64,000 nucleotides of DNA from FEN-1297 sp963834015 (GTDB lineage Bacteria > Bacteroidota > Ignavibacteria > Ignavibacteriales > Ignavibacteriaceae), in assembly GCA_963834015.1 (NCBI GenBank), contig CAWIAG010000003.1, positions 930,001-994,000 on the forward strand. The letters are read 5' to 3'. Shown piece by piece: positions 26,469 through 36,113 of the stretch; the stretch's first letter is position 1; each line of letters begins with the position of its first letter. The position numbers and the translations under genes are program-made. Below the pieces are notes generated by a model. That model saw only the letters and a program-made list of their open reading frames with translations. It made no database searches and had not been told where the DNA came from.

Positions 26469-26792
26469 TTAGTATAAGGGAATCAAATTATCTACTTCAA
26501 GAGACCATGCATTTATTCCACCCTCCAGATTATAAATATTCTTAAATCCGTTTTGGATCAAAAATTGACAAACGCTATAGCTTCTTGATCCCATATGACA
26601 GTAAACAACTATTTTATCCTCAACATTTAAATTTTTAGAATATTCAGTAAAAGTTTTTACCGGCACCAAATCAGAGCCGTTTATCCTTGCAATATTATAT
26701 TCCCATTTTTCGCGAACATCGATCAGCTTTATTCCCTCTTCTTTCAGGAGCATTTCTTTTAGCCGGGTGGCTGAAATATTACTTACAACCAT
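26469..26792 (-). CDS. rhodanese-domain sulfurtransferase
   Basis: A 107-residue single rhodanese domain with the active-site loop YCHMGSRS (catalytic Cys) and the IDVREKWEY and GGINAW motifs. It moves sulfane sulfur between thiols or cyanide. It starts six bases after the first peroxiredoxin gene, so it is co-transcribed and may act in the same thiol/peroxide defence. Confidence 0.9.
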   Translation of the reverse strand: MVVSNISATRLKEMLLKEEGIKLIDVREKWEYNIARINGSDLVPVKTFTEYSKNLNVEDKIVVYCHMGSRSYSVCQFLIQNGFKNIYNLEGGINAWSLEVDNLIPLY

Positions 26793-26798
26793 AATTAT

Positions 26799-27278
26799 CT
26801 AATCTAATGTTTTCAGAACTTCTTCAATTGAGTTGTAATCAGGCTGATTAGTTGGTAATTCACAAATTTCCGCGTACTTAATTATACCGTTTTTATCCAC
26901 AACAAAAGCCGATCTTTTACTTACACCTTTATAGTCAAACTTGCCGGGAGCGAATACATCATACAGTGAATCATACAATGGTGATACTTCTTTGTTAAAA
27001 TCACTTAAAAGCGGGAAATTAAAACTATTTTTCTCCGCCCACATTTTTAGAGAAAACGGGCTGTCAACACTTATCCCAAGCACCTGTGCATTTATATTAT
27101 TAAACTTGCCAATATTATCCCTTATCAGGCTCATTTCAGTTGTGCATACTGAAGTATTTGCAAATGGGAAGAACAGCACTACCACGTTTTTCCCGTTAAA
27201 TTCCTCGATAGATACTTCTTTACCATCCTGATCTTTTAATTTAAATTCCGGTGCTTTATCTCCAATTTTTAGTGCCAT
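26799..27278 (-). CDS. AhpE-like peroxiredoxin
   Basis: A 159-residue peroxiredoxin with the peroxidatic cysteine in ANTSVCTTEMSLIRD, the KDQDGKEVS start and a C-terminal CELPTNQPDY. It resembles the AhpE/1-Cys group more than Bcp. It reduces hydroperoxides. A GGAGAT ribosome-binding site precedes the ATG, and it appears to be the first gene of the six-gene minus-strand operon that ends with the SDR. Confidence 0.88.
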   Translation of the reverse strand: MALKIGDKAPEFKLKDQDGKEVSIEEFNGKNVVVLFFPFANTSVCTTEMSLIRDNIGKFNNINAQVLGISVDSPFSLKMWAEKNSFNFPLLSDFNKEVSPLYDSLYDVFAPGKFDYKGVSKRSAFVVDKNGIIKYAEICELPTNQPDYNSIEEVLKTLD

Positions 27279-27477
27279 AAAAATATCTCCAAATGTTATA
27301 TCTAAATAGACAAGATTTACAAATTGATTACTTGGTTCTTAAAAATTTTAGGTTATATATTTCATCTAACATACTTAAATGTTAAAGTATATTCAAGCAA
27401 CACCGAAGTTCGTTTAACTTAAAACACAAGATATAACAAGAGGTAAAAAAATCACATATTTGTAATTAGAATTAAAG

Positions 27478-28494
27478 TTAATAAATATTTACCTCTTCGT
27501 ATAGGTTTATTCCGAACTTCTCATATACTGAACTTTTAATCTGCTTTGCAAATTGAAGAATTTCTGCTCCCGTTGAACCGCCATAATTAACCAAAACGAG
27601 AGACTGTTTTGAATGAGAGCCCACATTTCCAATACGCTTCCCTTTCCATCCACATTTTTCTATAAGCCAGCCGGCCGCCAATTTGATAATCCCGTTACTT
27701 GAATCATAACCTGTAATGTCCGGGTATTCCTTTTTCAGATCATTAAACTTACCAGAATTAACTTCAGGATTCTTAAAGAAGCTTCCGGCATTCCCCAATA
27801 CCTTCGGGTCAGGAAGTTTACTTCTTCTTATTTCACAAACCGCATTGCTTACATCCTTTATAGTTATTCTTTGTAAATGTAATTTTTCAATCTCATCCTT
27901 TATTGATGCATAATTTAGACTTACAACCGGATCCTTATGCAATCTGAGTATAATTGAAGTAATAATAAACTTTTCTTTTAATTTATTTTTAAAGATACTG
28001 TCACGGTAACCAAATTCACAATCCTGATTATAGATTTTTTTTTCTGCGGCTTCTCTTATATAAATACCTTTTAGAAAGTGAAATACACTTTTTAATTCCT
28101 GGCCGTATGCGCCAATATTCTGCAAGGGCGCTGCACCGGCAGTACCCGGAATTAATGATAGATTCTCTATGCCTCCAAAGTTATTGTCAACACAATACAT
28201 GACGAGGTCATGCCAGATCACACCCGCGCCTGCCTCGATAAGAACAGTTGACTTGTCATCATCTATAATATTAATTCCCGGAATTGAATTTATAATTACA
28301 AGCCCGTCAAAATCTTTTGTTAGAAGAATATTACTCCCGCCTCCCAGAATCAACTTTGGTAAATTTTCGGTTTCACTTTTTAGAAGTAAGCTTTTAAGTT
28401 CATTTTCATTGGTAATTTCCGCCCATATTCTTGCTTTAACATCAATTCCAAAGGTATTATAATTTTTAAGTGAAACGTTTTCTAAAATATTCAT
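27478..28494 (-). CDS. murB: UDP-N-acetylenolpyruvoylglucosamine reductase
   Basis: A 338-residue type I MurB, the NADPH/FAD enzyme that forms UDP-N-acetylmuramic acid in peptidoglycan synthesis. FAD-binding segments (LGGGSNILLT, SLIPGTAGAAPLQNIGAYGQE) and the catalytic stretch GNAGSFFKNPEV with active-site Ser are present, as is the C-terminal Glu in YEEVN. Length is normal. It stands alone, with its own promoter region upstream. Confidence 0.95.
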   Translation of the reverse strand: MNILENVSLKNYNTFGIDVKARIWAEITNENELKSLLLKSETENLPKLILGGGSNILLTKDFDGLVIINSIPGINIIDDDKSTVLIEAGAGVIWHDLVMYCVDNNFGGIENLSLIPGTAGAAPLQNIGAYGQELKSVFHFLKGIYIREAAEKKIYNQDCEFGYRDSIFKNKLKEKFIITSIILRLHKDPVVSLNYASIKDEIEKLHLQRITIKDVSNAVCEIRRSKLPDPKVLGNAGSFFKNPEVNSGKFNDLKKEYPDITGYDSSNGIIKLAAGWLIEKCGWKGKRIGNVGSHSKQSLVLVNYGGSTGAEILQFAKQIKSSVYEKFGINLYEEVNIY

Positions 28495-28737
28495 AAAAAT
28501 TTTCGATATTAAGTTAGATGAAGGATTAAATCCATTAAGGATTTTTCGTATTCTTCTTCATATTTGTTATTTTCTGCATGCTAAGTTAAAAAACTTTGGC
28601 ATTTCGGCAAAGCTTTCTGTTTAAACTGCCGGATCTCTTAAGTTTTATAGAGCAGAAAATAATTTTAGATAAGAGATCTATAATTTCAGAATTATAGAAC
28701 TGCACAATACTAAGATTGTTTTAGTAGAGGTAACAGC

Positions 28738-29205
28738 ATGCATAAGAAAGCTGATATTCAGAAAGTGTATCGAAATTTTTTGGAATATAAGTTGAATCTT
28801 GAATTTAATTTTAACCAGTCTGGCGTTATCCCGTACAGGAAAACTAAAGATGGGTTAGAAGTTTTATTAATTACCTCACTAAAAAAGAAGAAGTGGGTTA
28901 TTCCGAAGGGCTTTATTGAGTTTAATTTAACCCCGTTTGAGTCTGCAAAAAAGGAAGCATATGAAGAAGCCGGTATTCTTGGAACCAATGAAACTATAGA
29001 ACTGGGTTATTTTGGTAATCAGAAATCAATCGGTATTTGTCATGTTAAAGTATTTGCAATGGAAGTTACTGAAATGCTTGAAGAATACCCTGAAAAAATT
29101 CGCAGGTCGCGGAAATGGTTTAATTTGATGGAAGCTTCATCAGTTGTAGAGGTAAAAGAAATTTCGGATATGATTTCAAACCTTGCTTCCAGGATTCAGG
29201 CATAA
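28738..29205 (+). CDS. NUDIX hydrolase
   Basis: A 155-residue NUDIX-fold protein. The Nudix box is degenerate at its start (GFIEFNLTPFESA) but keeps the metal-binding core KKEAYEEAGI. This form is common in NUDIX proteins of the MutT/diphosphoinositol-phosphatase-like group. It probably hydrolyses a nucleoside diphosphate derivative; substrate unknown. A GAGGTAAC site precedes the start, and it is convergent with recX, eight bases apart. Confidence 0.85.
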   Translation: MHKKADIQKVYRNFLEYKLNLEFNFNQSGVIPYRKTKDGLEVLLITSLKKKKWVIPKGFIEFNLTPFESAKKEAYEEAGILGTNETIELGYFGNQKSIGICHVKVFAMEVTEMLEEYPEKIRRSRKWFNLMEASSVVEVKEISDMISNLASRIQA

Positions 29206-29213
29206 AAGCATTT

Positions 29214-29840
29214 TTATTTTTCCGTTAATATTTCAATAACACTCCGGCATGTATCATATTCATATCCTTTAGTTAAAAGAAAGGACATAAGCTTTGTCTT
29301 TAATTTCTCGTTTTCTATCCCCCGGGATGAAAGTGATTTTATTTTTTTCCTTCCCAGCTCCATAGCAGCGCTCAGTTCATCACCGTTGTAAAATTTTTCA
29401 TCTGTAACTTTTGAAATTATGCTCCTGTCTATCCCTTTTCTAAATAATTCTGCTTCCAGTTTCTTTCTTCCCCATAATTTATTCCTAATATTTTCTTCGG
29501 CAAAAAGGGAAGCAAACTCATAATCATTAATATAATTACTATTAATTAACTCGGCTATTATTAATTCGATTAATTCCTGCCTGTAGCCTTTTTGTTTAAG
29601 TTTTAGTTTAAGTTCATACGAGGAGTGGAGCCTTCTTCCTAAGTAACGAAAAGCTTTTTGTTTTAGATGGAATTTCTGATTTTCCTCAATTAGAAATGAA
29701 AAACGGCTTTCGGAAATTTCGTCGTTTTTCTTCAAGCCGTTTTTTAAAAATATGTCATAAGATAAAAAAAGTTTCTCACCGTCATCTAATGTGATGGTTA
29801 CATCTTTATCATTCTTTTTTTCAATCCTTTCAATCCTCAT
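29214..29840 (-). CDS. recX: RecA regulatory protein RecX
   Basis: A 208-residue three-repeat RecX protein with the typical RYLGRRLHSSYELKLKLKQKG and WGRKKLEAELFRKGI helices. RecX caps and restrains RecA filaments. It starts 17 bases after the recA stop, the usual pairing. Confidence 0.92.
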   Translation of the reverse strand: MRIERIEKKNDKDVTITLDDGEKLFLSYDIFLKNGLKKNDEISESRFSFLIEENQKFHLKQKAFRYLGRRLHSSYELKLKLKQKGYRQELIELIIAELINSNYINDYEFASLFAEENIRNKLWGRKKLEAELFRKGIDRSIISKVTDEKFYNGDELSAAMELGRKKIKSLSSRGIENEKLKTKLMSFLLTKGYEYDTCRSVIEILTEK

Positions 29841-29857
29841 TAATCACATTTGGAAAT

Positions 29858-30913
29858 TTATTTTGCCGATTTTTTTTCTTTAACGGGTTGTTTTTCTTCA
29901 GCGGAGGCTTTCTCTTCTTTAATCATTCCCAGTTTTTGTTTAACTTCTTTTTCAAGCTTAGAATAAAGTTCGGGATTCTCAATTAACTTTTGACGGAACT
30001 GTTCCCTTCCCTGGAACCTGTCCTCATCATAAGTAAACCAGGCGCCGCTCTTTTTTATAATGTTTAAATTTGTTGCTATATCAAGAAGGTCCCCTGTTTT
30101 ACTTATTCCTTCGTTATAAAGGATATCAAACTCAACTTCTTTAAATGGCGGTGCAACTTTGCTTTTTACTATCTTTACCTTTGTGCGGTTACCAACCACT
30201 TCCGTTCCGTCTTTAATGGCAGCAATTCTCCTTATATCAAGCCTTAATGAGGCATAAAATTTTAGTGCGTTTCCACCGGTAGTAGTTTCAGGATTACCGA
30301 ACATTACCCCTATTTTACTTCTTAATTGATTTATAAAAATCACTGAAGTTTTTGATTTTGAAATTGCTCCTGTCAATTTTCTGAGGGCCTGCGACATTAA
30401 CCTTGCCTGAACGGCCATAGTAGCATCGCCCATTTCGCCTTCAATTTCAGAACGCGGGACAAGTGCTGCAACCGAATCAATCACAATGATATCAAGAGCA
30501 TTGCTCCTGACTAAAGTATCTGTAATTTCAAGTGCCTGCTCGCCGAAATCCGGTTGAGATAAAAGGAGATTAGCAGTATCTACACCGAGCCGCTTGGCAT
30601 AATTAACATCAAGTGCATGTTCAGCATCGATAAACGCTGCAAGCCCGCCTGTTTTCTGCGCTTCCGCTATAATATGAAGGCATAAAGTAGTTTTACCGCT
30701 TGATTCAGGTCCGAAAATTTCAGTAACTCTGCCACGAGGAACACCGCCGATACCAAGCGCAAAATCAAGAGATAATGCTCCAGTGGGGATTGATTCTACA
30801 TCAGCTATTACGCCGTTACCAAGCTTCATTATGGAACCTTTGCCGTAAGTTTTTTCTATACTGGCAATGGCGTCGTCAATAATTTTTAATTTTTGTTCTC
30901 TATCGGAACTCAT
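29858..30913 (-). CDS. recA: recombinase RecA
   Basis: A 351-residue RecA with Walker A GPESSGKTT, the DNA-binding loops and the MAW-type core intact. It drives homologous recombination and the SOS response. A GGAGG site lies four bases before the ATG. It is in the same operon as cinA and thpR upstream and recX downstream. No SOS operator was recognised in front of it, in keeping with its position inside an operon. Confidence 0.98.
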   Translation of the reverse strand: MSSDREQKLKIIDDAIASIEKTYGKGSIMKLGNGVIADVESIPTGALSLDFALGIGGVPRGRVTEIFGPESSGKTTLCLHIIAEAQKTGGLAAFIDAEHALDVNYAKRLGVDTANLLLSQPDFGEQALEITDTLVRSNALDIIVIDSVAALVPRSEIEGEMGDATMAVQARLMSQALRKLTGAISKSKTSVIFINQLRSKIGVMFGNPETTTGGNALKFYASLRLDIRRIAAIKDGTEVVGNRTKVKIVKSKVAPPFKEVEFDILYNEGISKTGDLLDIATNLNIIKKSGAWFTYDEDRFQGREQFRQKLIENPELYSKLEKEVKQKLGMIKEEKASAEEKQPVKEKKSAK

Positions 30914-30925
30914 TTTTCCTCCAAA

Positions 30926-31498
30926 TCATTTTAAGTTATATTTTTTAATTTCAGTGTACTTCGAACCCTTTGGAAGTAAATCACTTTTCATTAATACTAT
31001 TTCATTAGCTATAAATCGAACCTCGGGAAATCGGAAGTTTTCAAAAGATTCTATAAAATTGCTTCCCTCATCTCCTCTTAGTCTCATTATAGTTATGTGG
31101 GGTTGAAATTTTCTTTTCTCTGCCGGAATAGAGAACTTTTCTAATTCTATATTTATTTTTTCAACTAACTGGTTAACCTGGTTGCTAACTGATAATCCTA
31201 TCCATAATACTCTGGCCTCCCTGCCTGTTTTGCCGGAACGATCTTGCTTATAAAAAATTCCGAACCGGGTTAAATTGCAATTAAAGCTACAATAATCACT
31301 AACAAATTTAAGTGAATTAATTATTGAATCCGAAATTTCTTTTTCTACTTCGCCAATAAATTTCAATGTAAGATGAAGCTTTTCTTCCGTTTCCCACTTG
31401 TACAGCTTGGAATCTTTTATTGCCTCATTATACAAGTTAACAATTTTTTCTCTAATTTCCCCGGGAATTTTCAAAGCAATAAACAGCCTACTCATCAA
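30926..31498 (-). CDS. thpR: RNA 2',3'-cyclic phosphodiesterase (2H family)
   Basis: A 190-residue 2H phosphoesterase with both HxTx motifs (LHLTLKFIGE and PHITIMRL). Such proteins open 2',3'-cyclic RNA ends and were named for 2'-5' ligase activity. It overlaps the cinA gene by 11 bases and precedes recA by 12 bases; cinA-thpR-recA clustering is common. Confidence 0.92.
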   Translation of the reverse strand: MMSRLFIALKIPGEIREKIVNLYNEAIKDSKLYKWETEEKLHLTLKFIGEVEKEISDSIINSLKFVSDYCSFNCNLTRFGIFYKQDRSGKTGREARVLWIGLSVSNQVNQLVEKINIELEKFSIPAEKRKFQPHITIMRLRGDEGSNFIESFENFRFPEVRFIANEIVLMKSDLLPKGSKYTEIKKYNLK

Positions 31499-32744
31499 AA
31501 GGAATACCCAGTAAATAACGTCTTACCATATCCAATGCCCCCTGCGCAGATCTTTGTTTATTTAATATTCTGTCGTCCCCAAACTGAAATTTTTTTGCTG
31601 TACACACTTTATCATCACATATTCCTACATAAGTTAACCCGACGGGCTTTTCCGAACTTCCTCCGGTCGGCCCCATAATGCCTGTAATAGCTAGACCTAA
31701 ATCAGTGCCGCTGATTGATTTAATTCCTTCAGCCATTTGACGTGCAACTTCAAGGCTTACAGCTCCATTTTGCGATATTGTATCTTCTGAAACTTTTAAA
31801 ATTTCAACTTTTGAAGCATTACTGTATGATATTATACCTCGTTCGTAGAACTTACTACTTCCGCTTATATTTGTAAGCAGATTTGAAATCAATCCTCCGG
31901 TACATGATTCGGCAACAGCAATGGTTAGTCCTCTTTCAAGGAGCATTCTTGAAACCGCAAATTCCAAAGGTTCATCCTGCTTTGAATATATAAAGCGGCC
32001 AACCTTGCTTCTGATTTTTTGTTCAATCTCGCCTAATTTATTAGCCGCAGTTTCTTCATTTTTTTCTGTTACTGTTACTCTGAGCTTTACTCCAAATTGA
32101 CTGGGAAGAAAGGCCAGTTTTGATCCGTTTAATAATTCTTCCAGATTGCCAAGCCTTTCAAATAATGTTGATTCAGGAATGCCTGTTGTTAAAAGATTTC
32201 CTCTTTTTACAAAGAAATCCTTATTAATAATTTTTTCCTGCAACTTCGGAATGATGAAATTATTCATCATTGCCTTCATCTCAAAGGGAACACCGGGCAT
32301 AACTATAAAAATTTTATCATCTTTCTCAATCCAAATTCCAGGTGCTGTTCCTACTTCATTCCTGATCACTTTTGAGTTTTTGGGAATTAAAGCTTGATCT
32401 TCATTAATCTTTGTAAGTTTCCTCCCTCTCTTACTGAAAAAATTCTTTACATCATCTAAAACTTCATCGTTACGGATTAATTCAGTATGAAAAAATTTCA
32501 CCACACATGTCCTGGTAATATCGTCGTGTGTAGGCCCGAGCCCGCCTGTAACAATTACAAGATCATTTTCGTTCAGGCATAGCTTAAACTCTTTCAAAAT
32601 TTCATACTCATCATCGGGAACAGTTGAGGTTTTTCTTACATTCACCTGAATAGCGGAAATTTGCTCACCGATGAATGCAGCATTAGTATTTATAGTTTGT
32701 CCGATTAATATTTCATCCCCGATAGTAATTATATGAGCATTCAT
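31488..32744 (-). CDS. cinA: CinA: nicotinamide-nucleotide amidase and MoCF-domain protein
   Basis: A 418-residue two-domain protein. The N-terminal molybdenum-cofactor-binding fold includes the GGLGPTHDD loop and ADP-ribose pyrophosphatase-type residues. The C-terminal NMN deamidase domain has AESCTGGLISN and TGIMGPTGGSSEKPVG. It recycles NMN to NaMN. Linked to recA as in many bacteria. Confidence 0.95.
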   Translation of the reverse strand: MNAHIITIGDEILIGQTINTNAAFIGEQISAIQVNVRKTSTVPDDEYEILKEFKLCLNENDLVIVTGGLGPTHDDITRTCVVKFFHTELIRNDEVLDDVKNFFSKRGRKLTKINEDQALIPKNSKVIRNEVGTAPGIWIEKDDKIFIVMPGVPFEMKAMMNNFIIPKLQEKIINKDFFVKRGNLLTTGIPESTLFERLGNLEELLNGSKLAFLPSQFGVKLRVTVTEKNEETAANKLGEIEQKIRSKVGRFIYSKQDEPLEFAVSRMLLERGLTIAVAESCTGGLISNLLTNISGSSKFYERGIISYSNASKVEILKVSEDTISQNGAVSLEVARQMAEGIKSISGTDLGLAITGIMGPTGGSSEKPVGLTYVGICDDKVCTAKKFQFGDDRILNKQRSAQGALDMVRRYLLGIPFDE

Positions 32745-32768
32745 TTTCCTCTCAAAAAAATCTAATTC

Positions 32769-33224
32769 TTAATGTTTAAAGATAATCAAAATAAAATGAA
32801 GAATAATTAAAGAGTATACACCTGCAATTACATCGTCAAGCATTATGCCCAATCCCCCATTCAATTTTTCTGCCTGGCGTGCCGGAAATGGTTTTATTAT
32901 ATCTAATAGCCTCCAGATTAAAAAGCCGGTGAGAGATATTACTATGGTTTTAGGAATTAACAGTAAGGTTATCCACATTCCAACTACTTCATCAATTGTA
33001 CATTCGGCCGGATCCTCGCCGTAAACTTTCTCAAATTTAGTACCTATATATATTCCGTACAATGTAAAAATGATTATCGCGGGAATTATTACCTGGGGAT
33101 TTGAAAATCCTGGTATATAATAAATTAGTAATGCTGCAATACTGCCGAATGTCCCCGATGCAAAAGGGATAAATCCCGTATAAAAACCCGATCCTATGAA
33201 TTTTTCGATTAAATTAATTTTCAT
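32769..33224 (-). CDS. pgpA: phosphatidylglycerophosphatase A
   Basis: A 151-residue membrane enzyme with about four helices and the conserved acidic motif DDVIAGVYS near the C-terminus. It dephosphorylates phosphatidylglycerophosphate. It overlaps the pgsA gene by 11 bases, so the two consecutive steps of phosphatidylglycerol synthesis are coupled. Confidence 0.9.
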   Translation of the reverse strand: MKINLIEKFIGSGFYTGFIPFASGTFGSIAALLIYYIPGFSNPQVIIPAIIIFTLYGIYIGTKFEKVYGEDPAECTIDEVVGMWITLLLIPKTIVISLTGFLIWRLLDIIKPFPARQAEKLNGGLGIMLDDVIAGVYSLIILHFILIIFKH

Positions 33225-33810
33225 TTTTAAGCAAATTTTGAATTAAAAACCTGCCGCGGTAAATATAAGAAACGCCCGAATGAATTGTTATTAATGTAAC
33301 TGCCAGCATCGTATAATAAATATATTCTGGATTCAATAATATTGCAAATGTTCTTTCGTTACCTTTATAAATTACATTAAAACTTTGGCCTACATATACA
33401 GCCAGAAGGTAATAAAGAAAGACCATTTGGATAAACGTTTTCCATTGGGCGTATCTGCTTGTCGGAAAGGAATGTCCCTTGTAATCGGCATATGCTCTAA
33501 ACCCGGTAATTGAAAAATCTCTGATGATTATAATTAAAACCATCCAGAAAGGAATAACTTTAAGAAATACAAATGCTAAAAATGCCGCCGAAGTTAATAT
33601 CTTATCCGCAAGCGGATCCCAAAATTTTCCCCATGTTGTTATATAATTAAATTTTCTTGCCAGCCAGCCGTCATACCAATCGGTTAACGCAGCTATAATA
33701 AAAATTATTAAGGATATTTGTCTTAAAACAGGATAGTTCGATAAAAATAAGACAAAGAAAACCGGAGTTAAAATAATTCTTAAAACTGTTAATTGATTCG
33801 GAAGTATCAT
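33214..33810 (-). CDS. pgsA: CDP-diacylglycerol-glycerol-3-phosphate phosphatidyltransferase
   Basis: A 198-residue CDP-alcohol phosphatidyltransferase with the complete motif D-x2-DG-x2-AR-x8-G-x3-D-x3-D in DWYDGWLARKF and WGKFWDPLADK. It makes phosphatidylglycerophosphate from CDP-diacylglycerol. Five to six membrane helices follow the family pattern. Confidence 0.93.
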   Translation of the reverse strand: MILPNQLTVLRIILTPVFFVLFLSNYPVLRQISLIIFIIAALTDWYDGWLARKFNYITTWGKFWDPLADKILTSAAFLAFVFLKVIPFWMVLIIIIRDFSITGFRAYADYKGHSFPTSRYAQWKTFIQMVFLYYLLAVYVGQSFNVIYKGNERTFAILLNPEYIYYTMLAVTLITIHSGVSYIYRGRFLIQNLLKNEN

Positions 33811-33816
33811 AGACTT

Positions 33817-34122
33817 TCAGACAGTATTATTACTTTGAGCAAGAAACTTAAGGTACGGAAATTCATAAATCCCGGTATTGTGGCCATCCTGCCAGGTTAT
33901 CCCGATTGCATAATTTCCGACTTCATAAATATTCTTAACTTTTATTTGATCGGCAAAATACAGTGGGATATAATTTTCACTTTGGTTTTCTCTCTGTTCC
34001 GAACAAGTAGCACAAGGACAAAAACGCCTCAAAAAACCTAATTCGATTTTGGAATTTCCGTTGTCATCCCATTTAATTTCTAAATATTTTTTCTCACTTA
34101 TCCTAATAGCAAGAGGCTTCAT
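33817..34122 (-). CDS. DUF971 family protein
   Basis: A 101-residue DUF971 protein with the signature LRRFCPCATC and the VGNYAIGITWQDGHNTGIY stretch. The family is found as a stand-alone protein or next to Fe-S or carotenoid enzymes; function is unresolved. It begins one base after the purC stop. Confidence 0.9.
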   Translation of the reverse strand: MKPLAIRISEKKYLEIKWDDNGNSKIELGFLRRFCPCATCSEQRENQSENYIPLYFADQIKVKNIYEVGNYAIGITWQDGHNTGIYEFPYLKFLAQSNNTV

Positions 34123-35019
34123 TCAAATTATTTTCTCACCGGTCAACTCATACAAAGCATCCAAATATTTCTTGCTGGTTTTTTGTATAATATCTTCCGG
34201 TAATTGCGGAGGCGGCGGCTGTTTATTAAAATTTATTGAGAGTAAATAATCTCTCACAAATTGTTTATCATAACTTTCCTGTGCGCCCCCTTTTTTATAC
34301 TTGCTTAATGGCCAGAACCTTGAAGAATCGGGAGTTAATAATTCATCAACAATTATTACCTGGTCTTTATATATACCAAATTCCATTTTTGTATCGGCAA
34401 TAATAATTCCCTTCTTTAAAGCAAATTCCGATGCTTTTTTGTAAATTGCCAGGGTCGCTTCTTTAATTATATCAAGTTTCTTTTTATCGATAATAGCTTC
34501 CGCTTCGCTAAACGAAATATTCTCATCATGAAGTCCGATTTCTGCTTTTGTTGAAGGTGTAAAGATTGGTTCAGCCAGTTTTTCAGATTCAACCAAACCT
34601 TCAGGAAGAGTTATACCTGAAATTTTACCTGTTTTCTTATAGTCATTCCATCCGGAACCGGAAATGTAACCCCTTACAATACACTCAATTGGTATAACAT
34701 CTGCTTTTTTTACAAGCATTGATCTACCCTTCAAATCATCCTCATATTCGTAACATTCTTCAGGAAAATCTTGAACGTCAGTTGCAATGATGTGATTACT
34801 GATAATATCTTTTACAAAATTAAACCAAAATGAAGATATTTTTGTTAAAACTTCACCCTTGTTTGGTATTCCCTGCGCCATAATAACATCAAATGCCGAT
34901 AACCTGTCTGTTGAAACGATTAAATAATTTTCACCTATATCATAAATATCTCTCACTTTTCCTTGTTTTACAAGCTTTAGTTTAGAGAAATTTGTTTGAA
35001 GTATAATATTCTTTGCCAT
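34123..35019 (-). CDS. purC: phosphoribosylaminoimidazole-succinocarboxamide synthase
   Basis: A 298-residue SAICAR synthase of the longer (yeast-like) type, with LVKQGKVRDIYDIG, STDRLSAFDVIM and DELLTPDSSRFW motifs. It joins aspartate to CAIR in purine synthesis. It is the first gene of a seven-gene downstream string (DUF971, pgsA, pgpA, cinA, thpR, recA, recX). Confidence 0.95.
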   Translation of the reverse strand: MAKNIILQTNFSKLKLVKQGKVRDIYDIGENYLIVSTDRLSAFDVIMAQGIPNKGEVLTKISSFWFNFVKDIISNHIIATDVQDFPEECYEYEDDLKGRSMLVKKADVIPIECIVRGYISGSGWNDYKKTGKISGITLPEGLVESEKLAEPIFTPSTKAEIGLHDENISFSEAEAIIDKKKLDIIKEATLAIYKKASEFALKKGIIIADTKMEFGIYKDQVIIVDELLTPDSSRFWPLSKYKKGGAQESYDKQFVRDYLLSINFNKQPPPPQLPEDIIQKTSKKYLDALYELTGEKII

Positions 35020-35419
35020 TTTTCTAATTTTTATTTATTTGATAAATAAAGGTATTTAACAAATATAAATATGGAATGTTCATAATACAATAAAGGTTAA
35101 ACTATTTTTAATTTGATTTTACAATTTGTTCAGTTTCAACTGAATTACATTTAATATAATATATATTTTTCCACTTCTGAATAAAAATGAAAAAGCCTAC
35201 AATGTCTATGTAAATTGAAAAAACAAAATAAATATTTTGATTTAAATTGAAAATAGATCAAGAATAGTTGGCGACTTCATACGTTAACTCATCAATAACA
35301 TAACGTTGCGTAACTCTTTGAATTAAAAAGGTTAAGAATGCATAGGTAAGAAATTTTAGATTAAAATTTAATATAAATTAGTTAGGTAATTTATTTAATG
35401 GCTAAAATTTTGAGTGCAG
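35020..35419. other. A+T-rich intergenic region
   Basis: About 400 bases upstream of purC. They should contain its promoter; no RNA element (such as a purine riboswitch), repeat or gene was recognised. Confidence 0.35.
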
Positions 35420-35824
35420 TTAACTTTGTGTTGCTATCTGGACAGAGGACAAGGCTTCATTGACGGGATTGGTAAAAATTATTTTATAACTATCTATCGC
35501 TTCCTGTTTTGAATTAAAAATTTCGAATACTCTGAGGTAAGTTTCAAATTTTTCGTAGTCATCAAAATAATTATTGGGTTTTATTATTTTTATATTGCCG
35601 TTAAGATTCAATAATTTTTTATAAGCAATTAAAATTGCACTAAAAAAAGCAGGATCAATTGATGAACAATGCGTTAGATCAACAATTATTCTCCTGTATC
35701 CATTATCAATTTCCTGAGTGAGCATCTTCTGAAACTGGAGGGCTTCCAAAAAAGTGGCTCTTCTCATAATTACTTTTGCTATTATTATGTCTTCAGTATA
35801 TTCTAATGCAAAATCCATAGCCAA
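35420..35824 (-). CDS. STAS-domain protein
   Basis: A 134-residue single STAS domain. A TTG start at 35824 is preferred because GGAG lies eight bases before it; an ATG two codons later is the alternative. The usual phosphorylated serine region of anti-anti-sigma factors (D-S-S-G) is replaced by SSIDPAFF, so regulation by an anti-sigma kinase as in SpoIIAA is doubtful. The C-terminal 30 residues extend beyond the domain. Single gene; partner unknown. Confidence 0.75.
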   Translation of the reverse strand: MAMDFALEYTEDIIIAKVIMRRATFLEALQFQKMLTQEIDNGYRRIIVDLTHCSSIDPAFFSAILIAYKKLLNLNGNIKIIKPNNYFDDYEKFETYLRVFEIFNSKQEAIDSYKIIFTNPVNEALSSVQIATQS

Positions 35825-36113
35825 ATATTTTACTCCTTATTCAATTATCGCAAAATTCTTCTTAAAGTTGAGTTTAATGTTCGAATTTTTTACATAAATT
35901 GTTCGTTTTTCTTAATTTTGATATAATAAAAAACGAATTAATCCTCACTCGCAAAAGGAATAAAAATACCGGTTATTATAATTTTTCAAAAGATTGCTTT
36001 TGTACAAAATAGAAAGTAAGATATTGTGATGCAGTTTTTATCAATAGTTTGATAATTATAATATTTTTAATAAGAAGAATTGTTTCCCAATCAAAAACAA
36101 CCTTAAGTTATAA

